Shown: positions 52,511-62,017 of the stretch, piece after piece
Layout of the letters: each line of letters starts with the position of its first letter
Position numbering within the stretch: position 1 is the stretch's first letter
Assembly (NCBI RefSeq): GCF_003287955.1
Contig: NZ_QMKP01000001.1
Coordinates: 1 to 64,000 of the forward strand
DNA from: Arthrobacter sp. AQ5-06
Lineage (GTDB): Bacteria; Actinomycetota; Actinomycetes; Actinomycetales; Micrococcaceae
Direction: 5' to 3'
Length of the DNA: 64,000 bases
The notes under the pieces: model-generated
Databases searched by the model: none
What the model was told of the DNA's origin: nothing
The model's input: only the letters and a program-made list of their open reading frames with translations
Program-made: the position numbers and the translations under genes

Positions 52511-53854
52511 ATGATTTCACTCCCCCCGGCGGCACCCCGCGTTGCTAAGCTCACAGCGCTTAGCGTAGGCGTCGCCCTGCTGGCCACGGCCTGTGGTGGT
52601 ACCTCCACCCCGACGGCGACCACAACAACAACCAAACCGGCAGGTCTGTCCTGCCCAGCTCCCTCGGAAGGACTCAAGGCACCCGTAATTCCCGCGTCAG
52701 GGACCGTGCCGCCGTCCTCCACCACCACTGACACGGCCCTGAAGCTCGGCACGCTGCTGCCGACCACCGGGGCCTTGGCCTACCTAGGCCCGCCCGAGAT
52801 TGCCGGCGTTGAGCTCGCGAAGAATGAAATCAATGCCGCAGGCGGCGTCCTTGGTAAACCCATCGAGGTGACCCATCGCGATTCTGGTGACACCACCACC
52901 GATGTCGCCACGCAGTCCGTGACCAACCTTCTGGGCCAGGGCGTCAGCGCCATCATTGGTGCCGCCTCCTCCGGCGTCTCCAAGACTGTCATCAACCAGA
53001 TCACAGGCGCCGGTGTTGTCCAGTTCTCGCCGGCCAATACCTCCGTGGACTTCACCAAGTGGGATGACAAGGGCCTGTACTGGCGGACCGCACCCTCCGA
53101 TGTCCTGCAGGGCTCCGTGCTGGGCAACTACGCAGCCTCCTGTGGCGCTCAGACACTGGGCATGCTGGTGCTGAACGATTCCTACGGGACGGGCCTTGGC
53201 AAGAAGCTCAAGGAGACGTTTGAGAAGGCTGGCGGCAAGGTAGTCGCCGAAGAGCTGTTCAACGAGGGCGACTCCCAGTTCAGCAGCCAGGTGGACAAGG
53301 TCATCGCCGCGAAGCCGGATGCCGTCGCAGTCATCTCCTTCGTTCAGGGCAAGAGCATCATCCCGCTGCTGACCGGCAAGGGCATCAAGGCTGAGCAGAT
53401 CTTCCTGGTTGACGGCAACACCGTTGACTACAGCAAGGATTTTAAAGCCGGTACGCTCACCAAGGCGCATGGCACGATTCCCGGAACGACTGCCGGTGAA
53501 GACTTCAGGAAGTCGTTGCTGGCTGTCGATCCCACCCTGAAGGATTTCATCTATGCCGGTGAGAGCTGGGACGCTGCCAACCTGATCGCGCTCGCTGCAG
53601 AGGCGGCAAAGAGCACCAAGGGTGTGGACATCGCCAAGCAGCTGCAAGCCGTGTCCAAGGATGGCGCGAAGTGTTTCAGCTTCGCCAGCTGCGTGACGCT
53701 GCTGCGCGAAGGCAAGGACATCGACTACGACGGCCAGTCCGGTCCGGTCAGTTTTGCCGACAGCGGTGATCCTTCGGAAGCAACCATCGGTGTCTACGAG
53801 TACAAGGAAGACAACAAGATCGGCCTCGTCAAGGAAGAGTTCGGCAAGCTGTAA
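52511..53854 (+). CDS. livK: Branched-chain amino acid-type ABC transporter solute-binding lipoprotein
   Basis: The 447-residue receptor has a lipobox (LLATAC) and the LivK/AmiC type I fold, with LGTLLPTTGALAYLGPPEI near the start of the first lobe. The start is ATG 52511, 6 nt behind AGGAGA. It faces the livHMGF genes on the other strand across a shared bidirectional terminator, and presumably feeds them. Ligand may be Leu/Ile/Val or a related compound such as an amide or urea; the sequence does not settle it. Confidence 0.9.
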   Translation: MISLPPAAPRVAKLTALSVGVALLATACGGTSTPTATTTTTKPAGLSCPAPSEGLKAPVIPASGTVPPSSTTTDTALKLGTLLPTTGALAYLGPPEIAGVELAKNEINAAGGVLGKPIEVTHRDSGDTTTDVATQSVTNLLGQGVSAIIGAASSGVSKTVINQITGAGVVQFSPANTSVDFTKWDDKGLYWRTAPSDVLQGSVLGNYAASCGAQTLGMLVLNDSYGTGLGKKLKETFEKAGGKVVAEELFNEGDSQFSSQVDKVIAAKPDAVAVISFVQGKSIIPLLTGKGIKAEQIFLVDGNTVDYSKDFKAGTLTKAHGTIPGTTAGEDFRKSLLAVDPTLKDFIYAGESWDAANLIALAAEAAKSTKGVDIAKQLQAVSKDGAKCFSFASCVTLLREGKDIDYDGQSGPVSFADSGDPSEATIGVYEYKEDNKIGLVKEEFGKL

Positions 53855-53876
53855 GCCTGCTCCTCCGCTGATAGAA

Positions 53877-53910
53877 AAGACCCCCGTCCGGTTCACCGGA
53901 CGGGGGTCTT
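53877..53910. terminator. Bidirectional terminator between livK and livF
   Basis: Perfect 15-bp arms (53877-53891 and 53896-53910) with a 4-nt loop lie between the convergent stops of livK and livF. A and T runs flank it, so it serves both strands. Confidence 0.92.
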
Positions 53911-53958
53911 CTCTGTGGGTACTGCTGTTGGTGGGACTGCTCAGTCCTGGCGGGCCAG

Positions 53959-54732
53959 TCAGTCCTGGTCGGCCAGCGTGCCCAGGTAGAGCTGGATGAC
54001 CTTCGGATCCTTCATCAGGTCGCGTCCGGTGCCCGTGTACGCGTCCTTGCCCTGGTCCAGGACATAGCCGCGATCGCAGATCTGCAGGCAGCGCCGGGCG
54101 TTCTGTTCCACCATGATCACCGAGACGCCGGCCCTGTTGATCTCGTGGACGCGGAGGAAGGTCTCGTCCTGCCTGACGGGGGAGAGGCCTGCAGAGGGCT
54201 CATCAAGCAGCAGTACGGCCGGATCCATCATGAGGGCCCGGCCCATCGCCACCATCTGGCGTTCACCGCCGGACAGCGAACCCGCACGCTGCGCGCGCCG
54301 TTTGCCAAGTTCGGGGAACAGGCCGGTTACGAAATCAAACCGCTCCGCAAAAGCCTTCGGCCGCTGGAACATCCCCATCTGCAGATTTTCTTCGATGGTG
54401 AGCGCCGCGAACACGTTGTTCGTCTGTGGCACGAAACCCACGCCCTGGCTGACCAGCTTGTTCGCCTTGAGGCCCGTGATGTCCTTGCCGCGGACCACCA
54501 CGGTCCCCGAATGGACTTTAACCAGTCCGAACATGGCCTTCAGCAGCGTGGACTTCCCCGCACCATTGGGGCCGATGATGCCGATCAGTTCTCCCTTGCG
54601 GGCCTCAATGCTGCAGCTGTTGAGGATGTTGACGCCGGGGAGGTAGCCGGCCACGAGGTTCTTTACAGAGACGACGGCGTCGTCGGCGTGCGCCGGACTG
54701 GCTGCCGGGGCCGCTGCGCTGGCTGCGCTCAT
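53959..54732 (-). CDS. livF: Branched-chain amino acid ABC transporter ATP-binding protein LivF
   Basis: LivF (257 aa) has Walker A GPNGAGKST, signature SLSGGERQMVAMGRAL and Walker B VLLLDEPSAGL, the short LivF form with a C-terminal EQNARRCLQICDRGYVLDQG. The first 18 residues are an Ala-rich extension. ATG at 54732 overlaps the livG stop by 4 bp. Confidence 0.94.
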   Translation of the reverse strand: MSAASAAAPAASPAHADDAVVSVKNLVAGYLPGVNILNSCSIEARKGELIGIIGPNGAGKSTLLKAMFGLVKVHSGTVVVRGKDITGLKANKLVSQGVGFVPQTNNVFAALTIEENLQMGMFQRPKAFAERFDFVTGLFPELGKRRAQRAGSLSGGERQMVAMGRALMMDPAVLLLDEPSAGLSPVRQDETFLRVHEINRAGVSVIMVEQNARRCLQICDRGYVLDQGKDAYTGTGRDLMKDPKVIQLYLGTLADQD

Positions 54733-55721
54733 TTTCCGTCCTTCTTGTCGAGTCCCGAGACCACATGGTCCTTGGCAATAATGCCGGCGTCCTGGGTACC
54801 GACCACCGATTCCTCGTCTGCCTCAAGTTCGGCTTCGAGTTCCCTGATGCCCTCGGCATCGCCGAGATCAACATCGTGATGGGCGCCCAGGTAGGCGTCA
54901 ATCACGGCAGGGTTCTTCATGACTTCGCCGGGAGGCCCTTCGGCCACGATCTTGCCTTCCGCCATGACCACCACCCAGTCGGCGATATGGCGCACCATGT
55001 TCATGTCGTGTTCGACGAACAATACGGTCATGCCCTCGGACTTGAGGTTCTTGATGTGGTCCAGCAGTGACTGTGTGAGCGCCGGATTCACACCGGCCAT
55101 GGGCTCATCCAGCATGACGAGCTTGGGCCGGACCATAAGCGAGCGTGCCATCTCAAGCAGTTTGCGTTGGCCGCCGGACAAAGACGCCGCGTAGTCGTCC
55201 CTTTTGGCGTCCAGCTTGAATTTCTCCAGCAGAACATTGGCCTGCGCTGTGATCTCCTTCTCCCGGCTTCCCCAGACCCCCTTGAAGAGGGCCTTGGAGA
55301 GACGCTCGCCGGGCTGGTCGGAGGCACCGAGGCGCATGTTTTCCAGAACGGTGAGCTTGCCCATGACCTTGGTCAGCTGAAACGTTCTCACCATGCCCAT
55401 GCGGGCAACTTTGTACGGGGAAACCCCCGCTATGCTCTGGCCTTCAAACTGCCACTTGCCGGAGTTGGGATTATCGAAACCGGTCAGCAGGTTGAACAGG
55501 GTGGTTTTGCCGGCCCCGTTCGGTCCGATCAGGGCAGTGATCTTATGCCGCGGAATTTCGAGATACTCGACATCCACAGCGTTGATGCCACCGAAGCTCC
55601 GTGTGACGTTTTCCGCCACAACGATGGGATCGCGCTTCTTGCAACCTGGTTCGTTATCACCCACCGCGATGGGGCGGGCATCGGTCATGTAGTCGATGTT
55701 CTCTTCACGCTGTTCACTCAT
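54729..55721 (-). CDS. livG: Branched-chain amino acid ABC transporter ATP-binding protein LivG
   Basis: LivG (330 aa) has Walker A GPNGAGKTT, LSGGQRKLLEMARSLM and VMLDEPMAGVNP, as in the LivG subfamily. It has an N-terminal extension of about 30 residues and an acidic C-terminal tail of about 45 residues (from DVDLGDAEGIRELEAELEAD) beyond the usual end near YLG. It overlaps livM and livF by 4 bp each. Confidence 0.93.
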   Translation of the reverse strand: MSEQREENIDYMTDARPIAVGDNEPGCKKRDPIVVAENVTRSFGGINAVDVEYLEIPRHKITALIGPNGAGKTTLFNLLTGFDNPNSGKWQFEGQSIAGVSPYKVARMGMVRTFQLTKVMGKLTVLENMRLGASDQPGERLSKALFKGVWGSREKEITAQANVLLEKFKLDAKRDDYAASLSGGQRKLLEMARSLMVRPKLVMLDEPMAGVNPALTQSLLDHIKNLKSEGMTVLFVEHDMNMVRHIADWVVVMAEGKIVAEGPPGEVMKNPAVIDAYLGAHHDVDLGDAEGIRELEAELEADEESVVGTQDAGIIAKDHVVSGLDKKDGK

Positions 55722-56689
55722 GCGAATGCCAGCTCCTTCTTATTGCCAAAGACACCTTGGGGCCGGAAGATCATCAGGAGCATAAGGGCAACACCGACCA
55801 GGATGAACCGGAGCTGGCCCGCCTGAATGGTGGTCAGCCAGGTGATGGTTCCGGACTCGATCAGCCCGCTCAGAACGCCTTGGGTGAGCGACAGCACCAC
55901 CCAGAACATCATGGCCCCAATCACCGGCCCGAGGACGGTGGCCATACCGCCCAGCAGCAGGCAGGTCCAGAGGAAGAACGTCAGCTCGGTGCCGTAGTTG
56001 GCCGGCTGGATCGCGCCGCGGGGGAGCGTGAAGATCATCCCGGCCAGGGCGCCCAGCACACCGCCGATGATCAGTGCCTGCATCTTGTAGGCGTAGACGT
56101 TCTTGCCGAGTGAACGCACGGCGTTTTCATCCTCCCGGATGCCCTTGAGGACCCTGCCCCACGGGCTGCGCATCAGCAGCCACACCAGGATGCCGGCCAC
56201 GATGACCAGCGCCCATCCGACGATCCGGATGAAGAAGTCCCGGTTGTTCATGCCCAGGGGATACGAGCCGGGCGGGAACGGGTTCATCTCGAAGAAGCCG
56301 CCCTCGAAGGCTGCCAGGCCGTTGGCTGAGCCGGTGACTGCAGTCCAGCCGTTGGTGGTGACGAGGTACCGGACAATTTCCGCCGCGGCAATGGTGACGA
56401 TCGCCAGGTAGTCGGCCCGGAGCCGGAGTGTTGGAATGCCGAGGATCAGCGCGAAAAGCGCTGCTGCGACGACGGCGATGAGCAGGGCCACGAAGAACGG
56501 TGCGTTGAAGGTCAGCGTGGAGACGGCGAAGCCGTAGGCTCCCACGGCCATAAAACCTGCCTGGCCGAAGTTCAGCAGGCCTGAGTAGCCGAAGTGGACG
56601 GCCAGACCCAGCGCCGCCAGGGCGTAGGCGGCAGTGGTGGGGCTGATGAGTTCGCCGATGGCGTTGGAAAGAATTGCTGCGAAATCCAT
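55718..56689 (-). CDS. livM: Branched-chain amino acid ABC transporter permease LivM
   Basis: LivM (323 aa) has about ten helices and the LivM-type FGYSGLLNFGQAGFMAVGAY and SPWGRVLKGIREDENAVRSLG. ATG 56689 is preceded by GAAGGA; the frame stays open upstream but has no family sequence there. It lies 11 bp after livH. Confidence 0.92.
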   Translation of the reverse strand: MDFAAILSNAIGELISPTTAAYALAALGLAVHFGYSGLLNFGQAGFMAVGAYGFAVSTLTFNAPFFVALLIAVVAAALFALILGIPTLRLRADYLAIVTIAAAEIVRYLVTTNGWTAVTGSANGLAAFEGGFFEMNPFPPGSYPLGMNNRDFFIRIVGWALVIVAGILVWLLMRSPWGRVLKGIREDENAVRSLGKNVYAYKMQALIIGGVLGALAGMIFTLPRGAIQPANYGTELTFFLWTCLLLGGMATVLGPVIGAMMFWVVLSLTQGVLSGLIESGTITWLTTIQAGQLRFILVGVALMLLMIFRPQGVFGNKKELAFA

Positions 56690-56700
56690 GTTGGTCCTTC

Positions 56701-58038
56701 CTATCCCACGCGCTCGCGGCGGCCCAGGATGCCCTGGGGCCGGATGAGCAGGACGATGATCATGACGCCCAGTGGTATGACGTACTTGAGGTCTGCCGGG
56801 ACGCCGAAGACCGTGGTCAGTTCGGTGAACACACCAACTACCACGGAGCCCACGAGGGCTCCGAAGACGGTCCCGAGACCGCCCAGGGTGACACCGGCGA
56901 AGATAAGGAGCAGGATCTGCGAACCCATATTGAACGAGACGCCGGGGCGGTAGTACGCCCACAGAATGCCGCCGAGGGAAGCGAGCACGCCGCCGACAAC
57001 CCACACAATGCGGATGACGCCGTCGACATCGATGCCGGAGGCCGCGGCCAGCGCAGGATTGTCAGCAACGGCACGGGTGGCCTTGCCAAGCCTGGTCTTC
57101 ATCAGCACAAGCCCCACAATCAGGATGACAATCGCGCTGATGATGAGGGACCACAGGTTGTTAGGCGAGATGGAAATCGGACCGAGCTGGATCTCGGCAC
57201 TTTGGGCGCCGGGAAGCTGCTCGGTGGCCCCGCCGAAGTAGAACTGGATGACATACCGCGCGGCCAATGCCAGGCCGATACTGACGATCATCATGGGAAC
57301 GAGCGCCGTGCCGCGTCGCCGCAGTGGCTTCCACAGCCAGGTGTCCTGCGCAAATCCCACCAAGCCGCCGCCAACCAGGGCAACGACGATGGCCAACCAG
57401 AACGGCGCGCCCACCGCGTTGAGAACGAACACGAGGACGGCGCCCAGCGTGACCATCTCGCCATGGGCAAAGTTAGTCAAGCCCGTGGTACCGAAAATGA
57501 GCGAGAGGCCAACGGAAGCAAGTGCCAGCAGGAGGCCGAAACTGAGACCGGCAACGAGCCTGTTCGTCAGGTCCTGCGCAAAATTGCCCTGCTGTATTAC
57601 GATCCCTTCGCCGAAGGCGAAGATGGTGGTCTGGTTGGAGGTCTGGCCGAACGTTAACTGGCGGGGGTTCTCCTGGCCGTCGGCCAGTTTGATTCCCTCA
57701 GGAAGAGTTCCTTCGTCCAGTTCGATTTCGTAGGTGCCCGATTGCGGGACGCTGATCGACCAGGACCCGTTGGCCGCCGAGGTGGCGGACCCTTCGAACC
57801 CTTGGCCAGTAGCACTGATTTTGACATCGGCCAGTGGGGCGCCGGCGTTGCGGAGGAAACCGCTGATGCTGAACGGCGAACTGGTAGCCGACGGGGATGG
57901 TGTCGGAGCCGGCGAAGTGGCCTGTGATGCCGGGGCAACGGCGAGCAGAATCACCAGGACAGAGGCGAAGACGGCCCCCATCATTTTCAGCAATCCGCCC
58001 GGCCGTCTGTGCGGCAGGCCTTTGGGTGTACTTCTCAA
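56701..58038 (-). CDS. livH: Branched-chain amino acid ABC transporter permease LivH with extracytoplasmic Ig-like domain
   Basis: The 445-residue protein starts with TTG at 58038, 8 nt behind a GGAGG. Residues 1-40 are a signal-like segment (hydrophobic FASVLVILLAVAPA), a Thr/Ser/Pro linker follows, and about residues 56-150 form a CarboxypepD_reg/Cna_B-type beta-sandwich (ISGFLRNAGAPLADVKISAT and SWSISVPQSGTYEIELDE). The LivH permease, with ALASVGLSLIFGTTGLTNFA, begins near 160. The extra domain should lie outside the membrane and could contact the receptor. Confidence 0.9.
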   Translation of the reverse strand: MRSTPKGLPHRRPGGLLKMMGAVFASVLVILLAVAPASQATSPAPTPSPSATSSPFSISGFLRNAGAPLADVKISATGQGFEGSATSAANGSWSISVPQSGTYEIELDEGTLPEGIKLADGQENPRQLTFGQTSNQTTIFAFGEGIVIQQGNFAQDLTNRLVAGLSFGLLLALASVGLSLIFGTTGLTNFAHGEMVTLGAVLVFVLNAVGAPFWLAIVVALVGGGLVGFAQDTWLWKPLRRRGTALVPMMIVSIGLALAARYVIQFYFGGATEQLPGAQSAEIQLGPISISPNNLWSLIISAIVILIVGLVLMKTRLGKATRAVADNPALAAASGIDVDGVIRIVWVVGGVLASLGGILWAYYRPGVSFNMGSQILLLIFAGVTLGGLGTVFGALVGSVVVGVFTELTTVFGVPADLKYVIPLGVMIIVLLIRPQGILGRRERVG

Positions 58039-58477
58039 AATGAAAATCCTCCACTTGGGTGGGGTGGGCCAGGGGTGCGCCTTTGCACCCGATGCAAACG
58101 TCACGGGACGGATGGTGGTGCTTTCTGCAGGCCAGGGGCCTGATTGTGATATCCGTCACCGCGTGTGGCCTATGTTACAGCCCGTCAGGGCCAAATTTTA
58201 GGCTGCGGGGAGGCGGGCTGGTAGCGATCGCATAACAACTGCGTCGCACCCATGGCGCATCGGCAAAGTGTTCGCAAAGAAACTTCTGTTGATCAGCAGT
58301 ATTCCTCAGGGGACGGACTGGCCACGCGCGGACCGGCATCGCGGGCGCGCACCCACCCGGATGCATCACGGTTGGGTTTCGGCGCCATGGAGGGGAACTT
58401 ATTGGAGCGTGAGCGCGTAGATATTGGTAGCGTGGTTCGTAAGTCACGACTCAACCTTTACTTGGAGGACACCAGCA
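58039..58477. other. livH / BI-1 divergent intergenic region
   Basis: This 439-bp gap holds the livH promoter with the CRP-like site at 58145-58160 and, on the right, the promoter of the BI-1 gene and its GGAGG Shine-Dalgarno (58464-58468). Reading frames inside it have no recognisable protein features. A TAGATATTG near 58428 may be the -10 of the BI-1 gene. Confidence 0.55.
58145..58160. promoter_or_regulatory. CRP/GlxR-like site upstream of livH
   Basis: TGTGATATCCGTCACC matches TGTGA-N6-TCACA at 9 of 10 fixed positions. It lies 107 bp before the livH start, and the same kind of site is found before livK. Confidence 0.6.
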
Positions 58478-59374
58478 ATGGCACTTGGCGGAAACCCGAT
58501 CTTCAACGGAAAGAATTTCCGTGGAGCAACGCAGGCACCGCATGTCCCGCAGGCGCCCTACGGACAGGCCCAGTATGGCCAGCAGGCTTCCGGCCGGGCG
58601 CCCGGCCAGGTCATGGATCCCCAGAACGGTTGGGGCCAGCAGCAGAACATGACCGACGAGCAGTTGCGCCAGATGTACAACCAGCCGGCCGCAGGTCCCG
58701 CGGACACCGGCCGGATGACGTACGACGACGTCATCGTCAAGACGGCGGCGTGCCTCGGAGTCCTGCTGGCAGGTGCCGCGGTGACGATGTTCGTCAGCAT
58801 GGGGCTTGCGTCAATGCTGATGATCGTCGGTGCACTGGGCGGCTTCGTCCTGGCACTTGTCAACACGTTCAAGAAGCAGCCTTCACCGGCCCTGATCCTG
58901 GCCTATGCCGGGCTCGAAGGTCTGTTCCTCGGCGGACTCACCCGCGTGCTCGACCTGATGTACCCGGGAGTCGGGCTTCAGGCTGTTATCGGCACGCTGT
59001 CCGTGTTCACCGTGACGCTGCTCCTGTTCAAGAGCGGCAAGGTGCGCGCCTCGCCCAAGGCCATGAAGTTCTTCATGATCGCCATGGTGGGTTACGGCCT
59101 GTTCTCCGTGGTCAACCTCGTGATGATGATGACGGGTCTGCAGACAGAACCGTTCGGCCTGCGCAGCGGCATTATTGGTGTTGTCATCGGCATCCTTGCT
59201 ATCGGCCTGGCCGCGTTCTCCCTGGTGATGGACTTCACCAGCATCGAAGCCGGCGTGCAGAGCGGTGCGCCGCAGCGCTTCTCCTGGACCGCAGCGTTCG
59301 GCCTGACGGTCACCCTGGTCTGGCTCTACGTGGAGATCATCCGCGTCCTGGCCATCCTCCGCGGCGAGGACTGA
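58478..59374 (+). CDS. Bax inhibitor-1/YccA family membrane protein
   Basis: This 298-residue protein has a Gln/Gly/Pro-rich cytoplasmic N-terminus (about residues 1-85) and seven hydrophobic segments of the BI-1/YccA family, including GLEGLFLGGLTRVLD and a late DFTSIEAGVQSGAP. ATG 58478 follows TTGGAGGAC. Members are pH-sensitive ion channels or protease-associated proteins. It is monocistronic, closed by the hairpin at 59416. Confidence 0.88.
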   Translation: MALGGNPIFNGKNFRGATQAPHVPQAPYGQAQYGQQASGRAPGQVMDPQNGWGQQQNMTDEQLRQMYNQPAAGPADTGRMTYDDVIVKTAACLGVLLAGAAVTMFVSMGLASMLMIVGALGGFVLALVNTFKKQPSPALILAYAGLEGLFLGGLTRVLDLMYPGVGLQAVIGTLSVFTVTLLLFKSGKVRASPKAMKFFMIAMVGYGLFSVVNLVMMMTGLQTEPFGLRSGIIGVVIGILAIGLAAFSLVMDFTSIEAGVQSGAPQRFSWTAAFGLTVTLVWLYVEIIRVLAILRGED

Positions 59375-59415
59375 CAACAAAACCCGGCGTCCGCCGTCGT
59401 AATCCCAACGCAACA

Positions 59416-59460
59416 CGAGAGGGCCCCACCGATGCATTTCGCATCAGGCGGGGCCCTCTC
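59416..59460. terminator. Bidirectional terminator between BI-1 gene and galK
   Basis: Inverted repeat CGAGAGGGCCCC with GGGGCCCTCTC (arms about 59416-59427 and 59450-59460), plus an inner GATGC/GCATC, forms a strong stem-loop between convergent genes. Confidence 0.85.
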
Positions 59461-59476
59461 CTGTTGTGCAGCCGAG

Positions 59477-60711
59477 CTACGAAATGCGCATGGCTCCGGC
59501 TGCCGGGGTCACCGTGAAGATGTCAGGAGCCGCATGGCCGGCGTCTGCGAAGGCGCGCGCGACGGCGGCACGCACCTGCTGCTCCGACGTCACCGGGGTG
59601 AGCGCGATGGCCGCCCCGCCGAAACCACCGCCGGTCATCCGTGCGCCGATTGCCCCGTTGGTACGGGCGGTGGACACGGCCAGATCCAACTCCGGACAGG
59701 AGATTTCGAAATCGTCCCGCATGGACAAGTGGCTGGCGTCCAGCAGCGCACCGATGGAACCCGGGCCCGCGCTGGCGAGCAGCTCCACGGTCTGCAGCAC
59801 ACGGTCGTTTTCGGTCACCACATGGCGCACCCGCCGGTAAGTGACCTCGTCCAGGAGGCCGGCGGCTTCTTCCAGGTCCTCCAGCCGGACGTCCCGCAGT
59901 GCCTTGACGCCCAGGACCTCGGCGCCCAGTTCGCAGGATGCGCGGCGGGACGCGTAGCCGCCGTCGGCATGGGAATGGGAGACCTTGGTGTCGATCACCA
60001 GCATCACCAGCCCCGCGGGTTCTACTTCGAAGGGAACCAGCTGAACACTTTGGTCGCGGCAGTCCAGGAACACTGCGTGCCCCCTGGATCCGCGCAGCGA
60101 CGCTGACTGGTCCATGATGCCCGTCGGTGCGCCGACAAAGTCGTTCTCTGCGCGCTGGGTGGCGAGGACCATCTCCTCGGGTTCAAGTCCAGCTCCCGTC
60201 AGTTCATTCAGGGCCGTGATGACCGCACACTCGATGGCGTGCGATGAGGACAGGCCGGCGCCCAGGGGAACGTTGGAATCAAGCAGCAGATCGACCCCGG
60301 AACGGTGATGCCCTGCTGCTGTAACGCCCACATCACACCGAGCGGATACTTCGTCCAGCCCTTGGCGGAAGCCGCGGCCAAAGTGCCGAGGTCGGCGATG
60401 ACCATGCCGTGGTCGCCGTAGGTGGACAGGAGCCTGACCACGGAGTCCGGACGGACTCCGACAGCCACCCGGGCGGTCTTATCGATCGCGAACGGGAGCA
60501 CAAAGCCCTCGTTGTAGTCGGTGTGCTCACCGATGAGGTTAACGCGCCCCGGTGCCTGCCAGACGCCGTCGGGAAGCCTGCCGAACTCCTGTTCAAAGCG
60601 GGCGGCCAGGTCCGCTGTGCCGGGCTGAGCTGTGCCCAAGTCCACCGTGCCCGGTTCCGCCGGGCTGGTCAGCGGGGTCTGGGCAGTCAACGGGTCAGGG
60701 GAGGCGCTCAC
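59477..60711 (-). pseudogene. galK: Galactokinase gene broken by a single-base frameshift
   Basis: The N-terminal part (from ATG 60711) has GRVNLIGEHTDYN, the galactokinase signature, and reads in frame to GITVPG. At the four C of 60295-60298 (GGGG in the coding sense) the frame shifts. The next frame continues with VDLLLDSNVPLGAGLSSSHA, the GHMP motif 2, and RMTGGGFGGAAIAL. Adding one G would restore a 411-residue galactokinase. No stop or other damage is seen. It is either a recent one-base loss or a sequence error in a short homopolymer. It follows galT with a 4-bp overlap. Confidence 0.85.
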
Positions 60712-61865
60712 GCGTGTACTCCTTCAGGCAGGGCCCCCAGAGGAGCAGGGGCGGGGCTGGACTCCGGAACCACCACGGCACGGAGCCGCTCCGCCACGCT
60801 TTCCGGGGCGGTGTCGTTGATAAAGGCGCCCATGGCGGCTTCGGAGCCGGCCAGGAACTTGAGCTTGTCCGCTGCCCGGCGGGGGGACGTCAGTTGGAGG
60901 TGCAGGTAGCTGGCGGGGCGCAGGAGGTCATCGAGGGGGGCCTGGTGCCAGGCTGAAATGAAGGGTGTCGGCGTCGGATAAAGCGCATCGAGCCGTTTGA
61001 GCAGGTCAAGGTAAACATGCGCCAGTTCGTCCCTTTCCTCACCGCTCAAGGCGGCCAGATCGGGTACCTGCCGGTGCGGCACCAGATGGATCTCCAGCGG
61101 CCAGCGGGCAGCGAACGGCACGTAGGCGCTGAAGTTCTCGCCCTCCATCACCATTCGGCTCCCGCCCTCCCGTTCTGCCCGCAGCAGCGAGCCGGTGAGC
61201 GTCTGCCGTCCGTCGGACCCATCATAGAACTTGCGTGCTGCCGCTCCGATGACCCCTGCCCGGGGTGTGACATAGGGGTACGCATAGATCTGGCCGTGAG
61301 GGTGGTGGAGCGTGACGCCGATGTCAGCCCCCCGGTTTTCGAACGGGAACACCTGCTTGATCCCCGGCAGCTTGCTGAGGGCTTCGGTGCGGTGCGCCCA
61401 CGCCTCAACAACAGTCCGGGCGCGGGCCTCACCCAGGCTACTGAACGACCCCGTGTGCTCGGGCGTGAACGCCACTACTTCGCAGCGTCCGTAGGCGGGC
61501 CCCATGGTGCCCCATGCCGGGGTGGACGGCACTGGCCCCACGGCCGGGCCCAGCGACGGGAAGCGGTTTTCAAACACCACAACGTCGTAGTCGGGTGCGG
61601 GGATCTCGGAGGGGTTGTTCGGTGTGGTGGGGCAGATGGGGCACTGGTCGGCAGGCGGGAGGTGGGTGCGGGACTGCCGGTGGGCCGCGACGGCCACCCA
61701 CTCATCGGTGAGGGCATCGAAGCGGACTTCGCCAGGCTCGCCGCGCTCGGGCAAGGGCCGGTGATCGGTGGTGGTGGCCGCCATGCGGGGCTTGGCAGTC
61801 GCGCCGTCGTCGAAATAGATCAGCTCCCGGCCATCGGCGAGCGTGGTGGTGGTGATACCTGTCAT
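60708..61865 (-). CDS. galT: Galactose-1-phosphate uridylyltransferase
   Basis: GalT (385 aa) moves UMP between UDP-glucose and galactose-1-phosphate. The catalytic motif is LHHPHGQIYAYPY; zinc ligands lie in DQCPICP. I chose ATG 61865, 6-7 nt behind AAGGACC; the frame is open further upstream without a better signal. It is the first gene of the galT-galK pair and divergent from galM. Confidence 0.92.
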   Translation of the reverse strand: MTGITTTTLADGRELIYFDDGATAKPRMAATTTDHRPLPERGEPGEVRFDALTDEWVAVAAHRQSRTHLPPADQCPICPTTPNNPSEIPAPDYDVVVFENRFPSLGPAVGPVPSTPAWGTMGPAYGRCEVVAFTPEHTGSFSSLGEARARTVVEAWAHRTEALSKLPGIKQVFPFENRGADIGVTLHHPHGQIYAYPYVTPRAGVIGAAARKFYDGSDGRQTLTGSLLRAEREGGSRMVMEGENFSAYVPFAARWPLEIHLVPHRQVPDLAALSGEERDELAHVYLDLLKRLDALYPTPTPFISAWHQAPLDDLLRPASYLHLQLTSPRRAADKLKFLAGSEAAMGAFINDTAPESVAERLRAVVVPESSPAPAPLGALPEGVHA

Positions 61866-62017
61866 GGCGGGGGTCCTTTGCGTGCTGGTGCCGGCAGGTG
61901 CCGGGCATCCGTTGCCTCGATCATCCCATATTTCGCTCAAAAAAGAATAGTTTCACACAAAAGATAACATTTCGCGGTGATGGCAGGCTGTCCTTGCCCC
62001 CTGTTACGGTGGTGCTC

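Noticed and set aside
58175..58447. 90-codon minus-strand frame before livH
   Set aside because: There is no Shine-Dalgarno, no hydrophobic or domain pattern, and it spans the CRP-like site region and promoters.
60208..60711. Programmed frameshifting in galK
   Set aside because: No slippery heptamer, pseudoknot or Shine-Dalgarno-like stimulator is visible at the GGGG, and galK is not known to use recoding.
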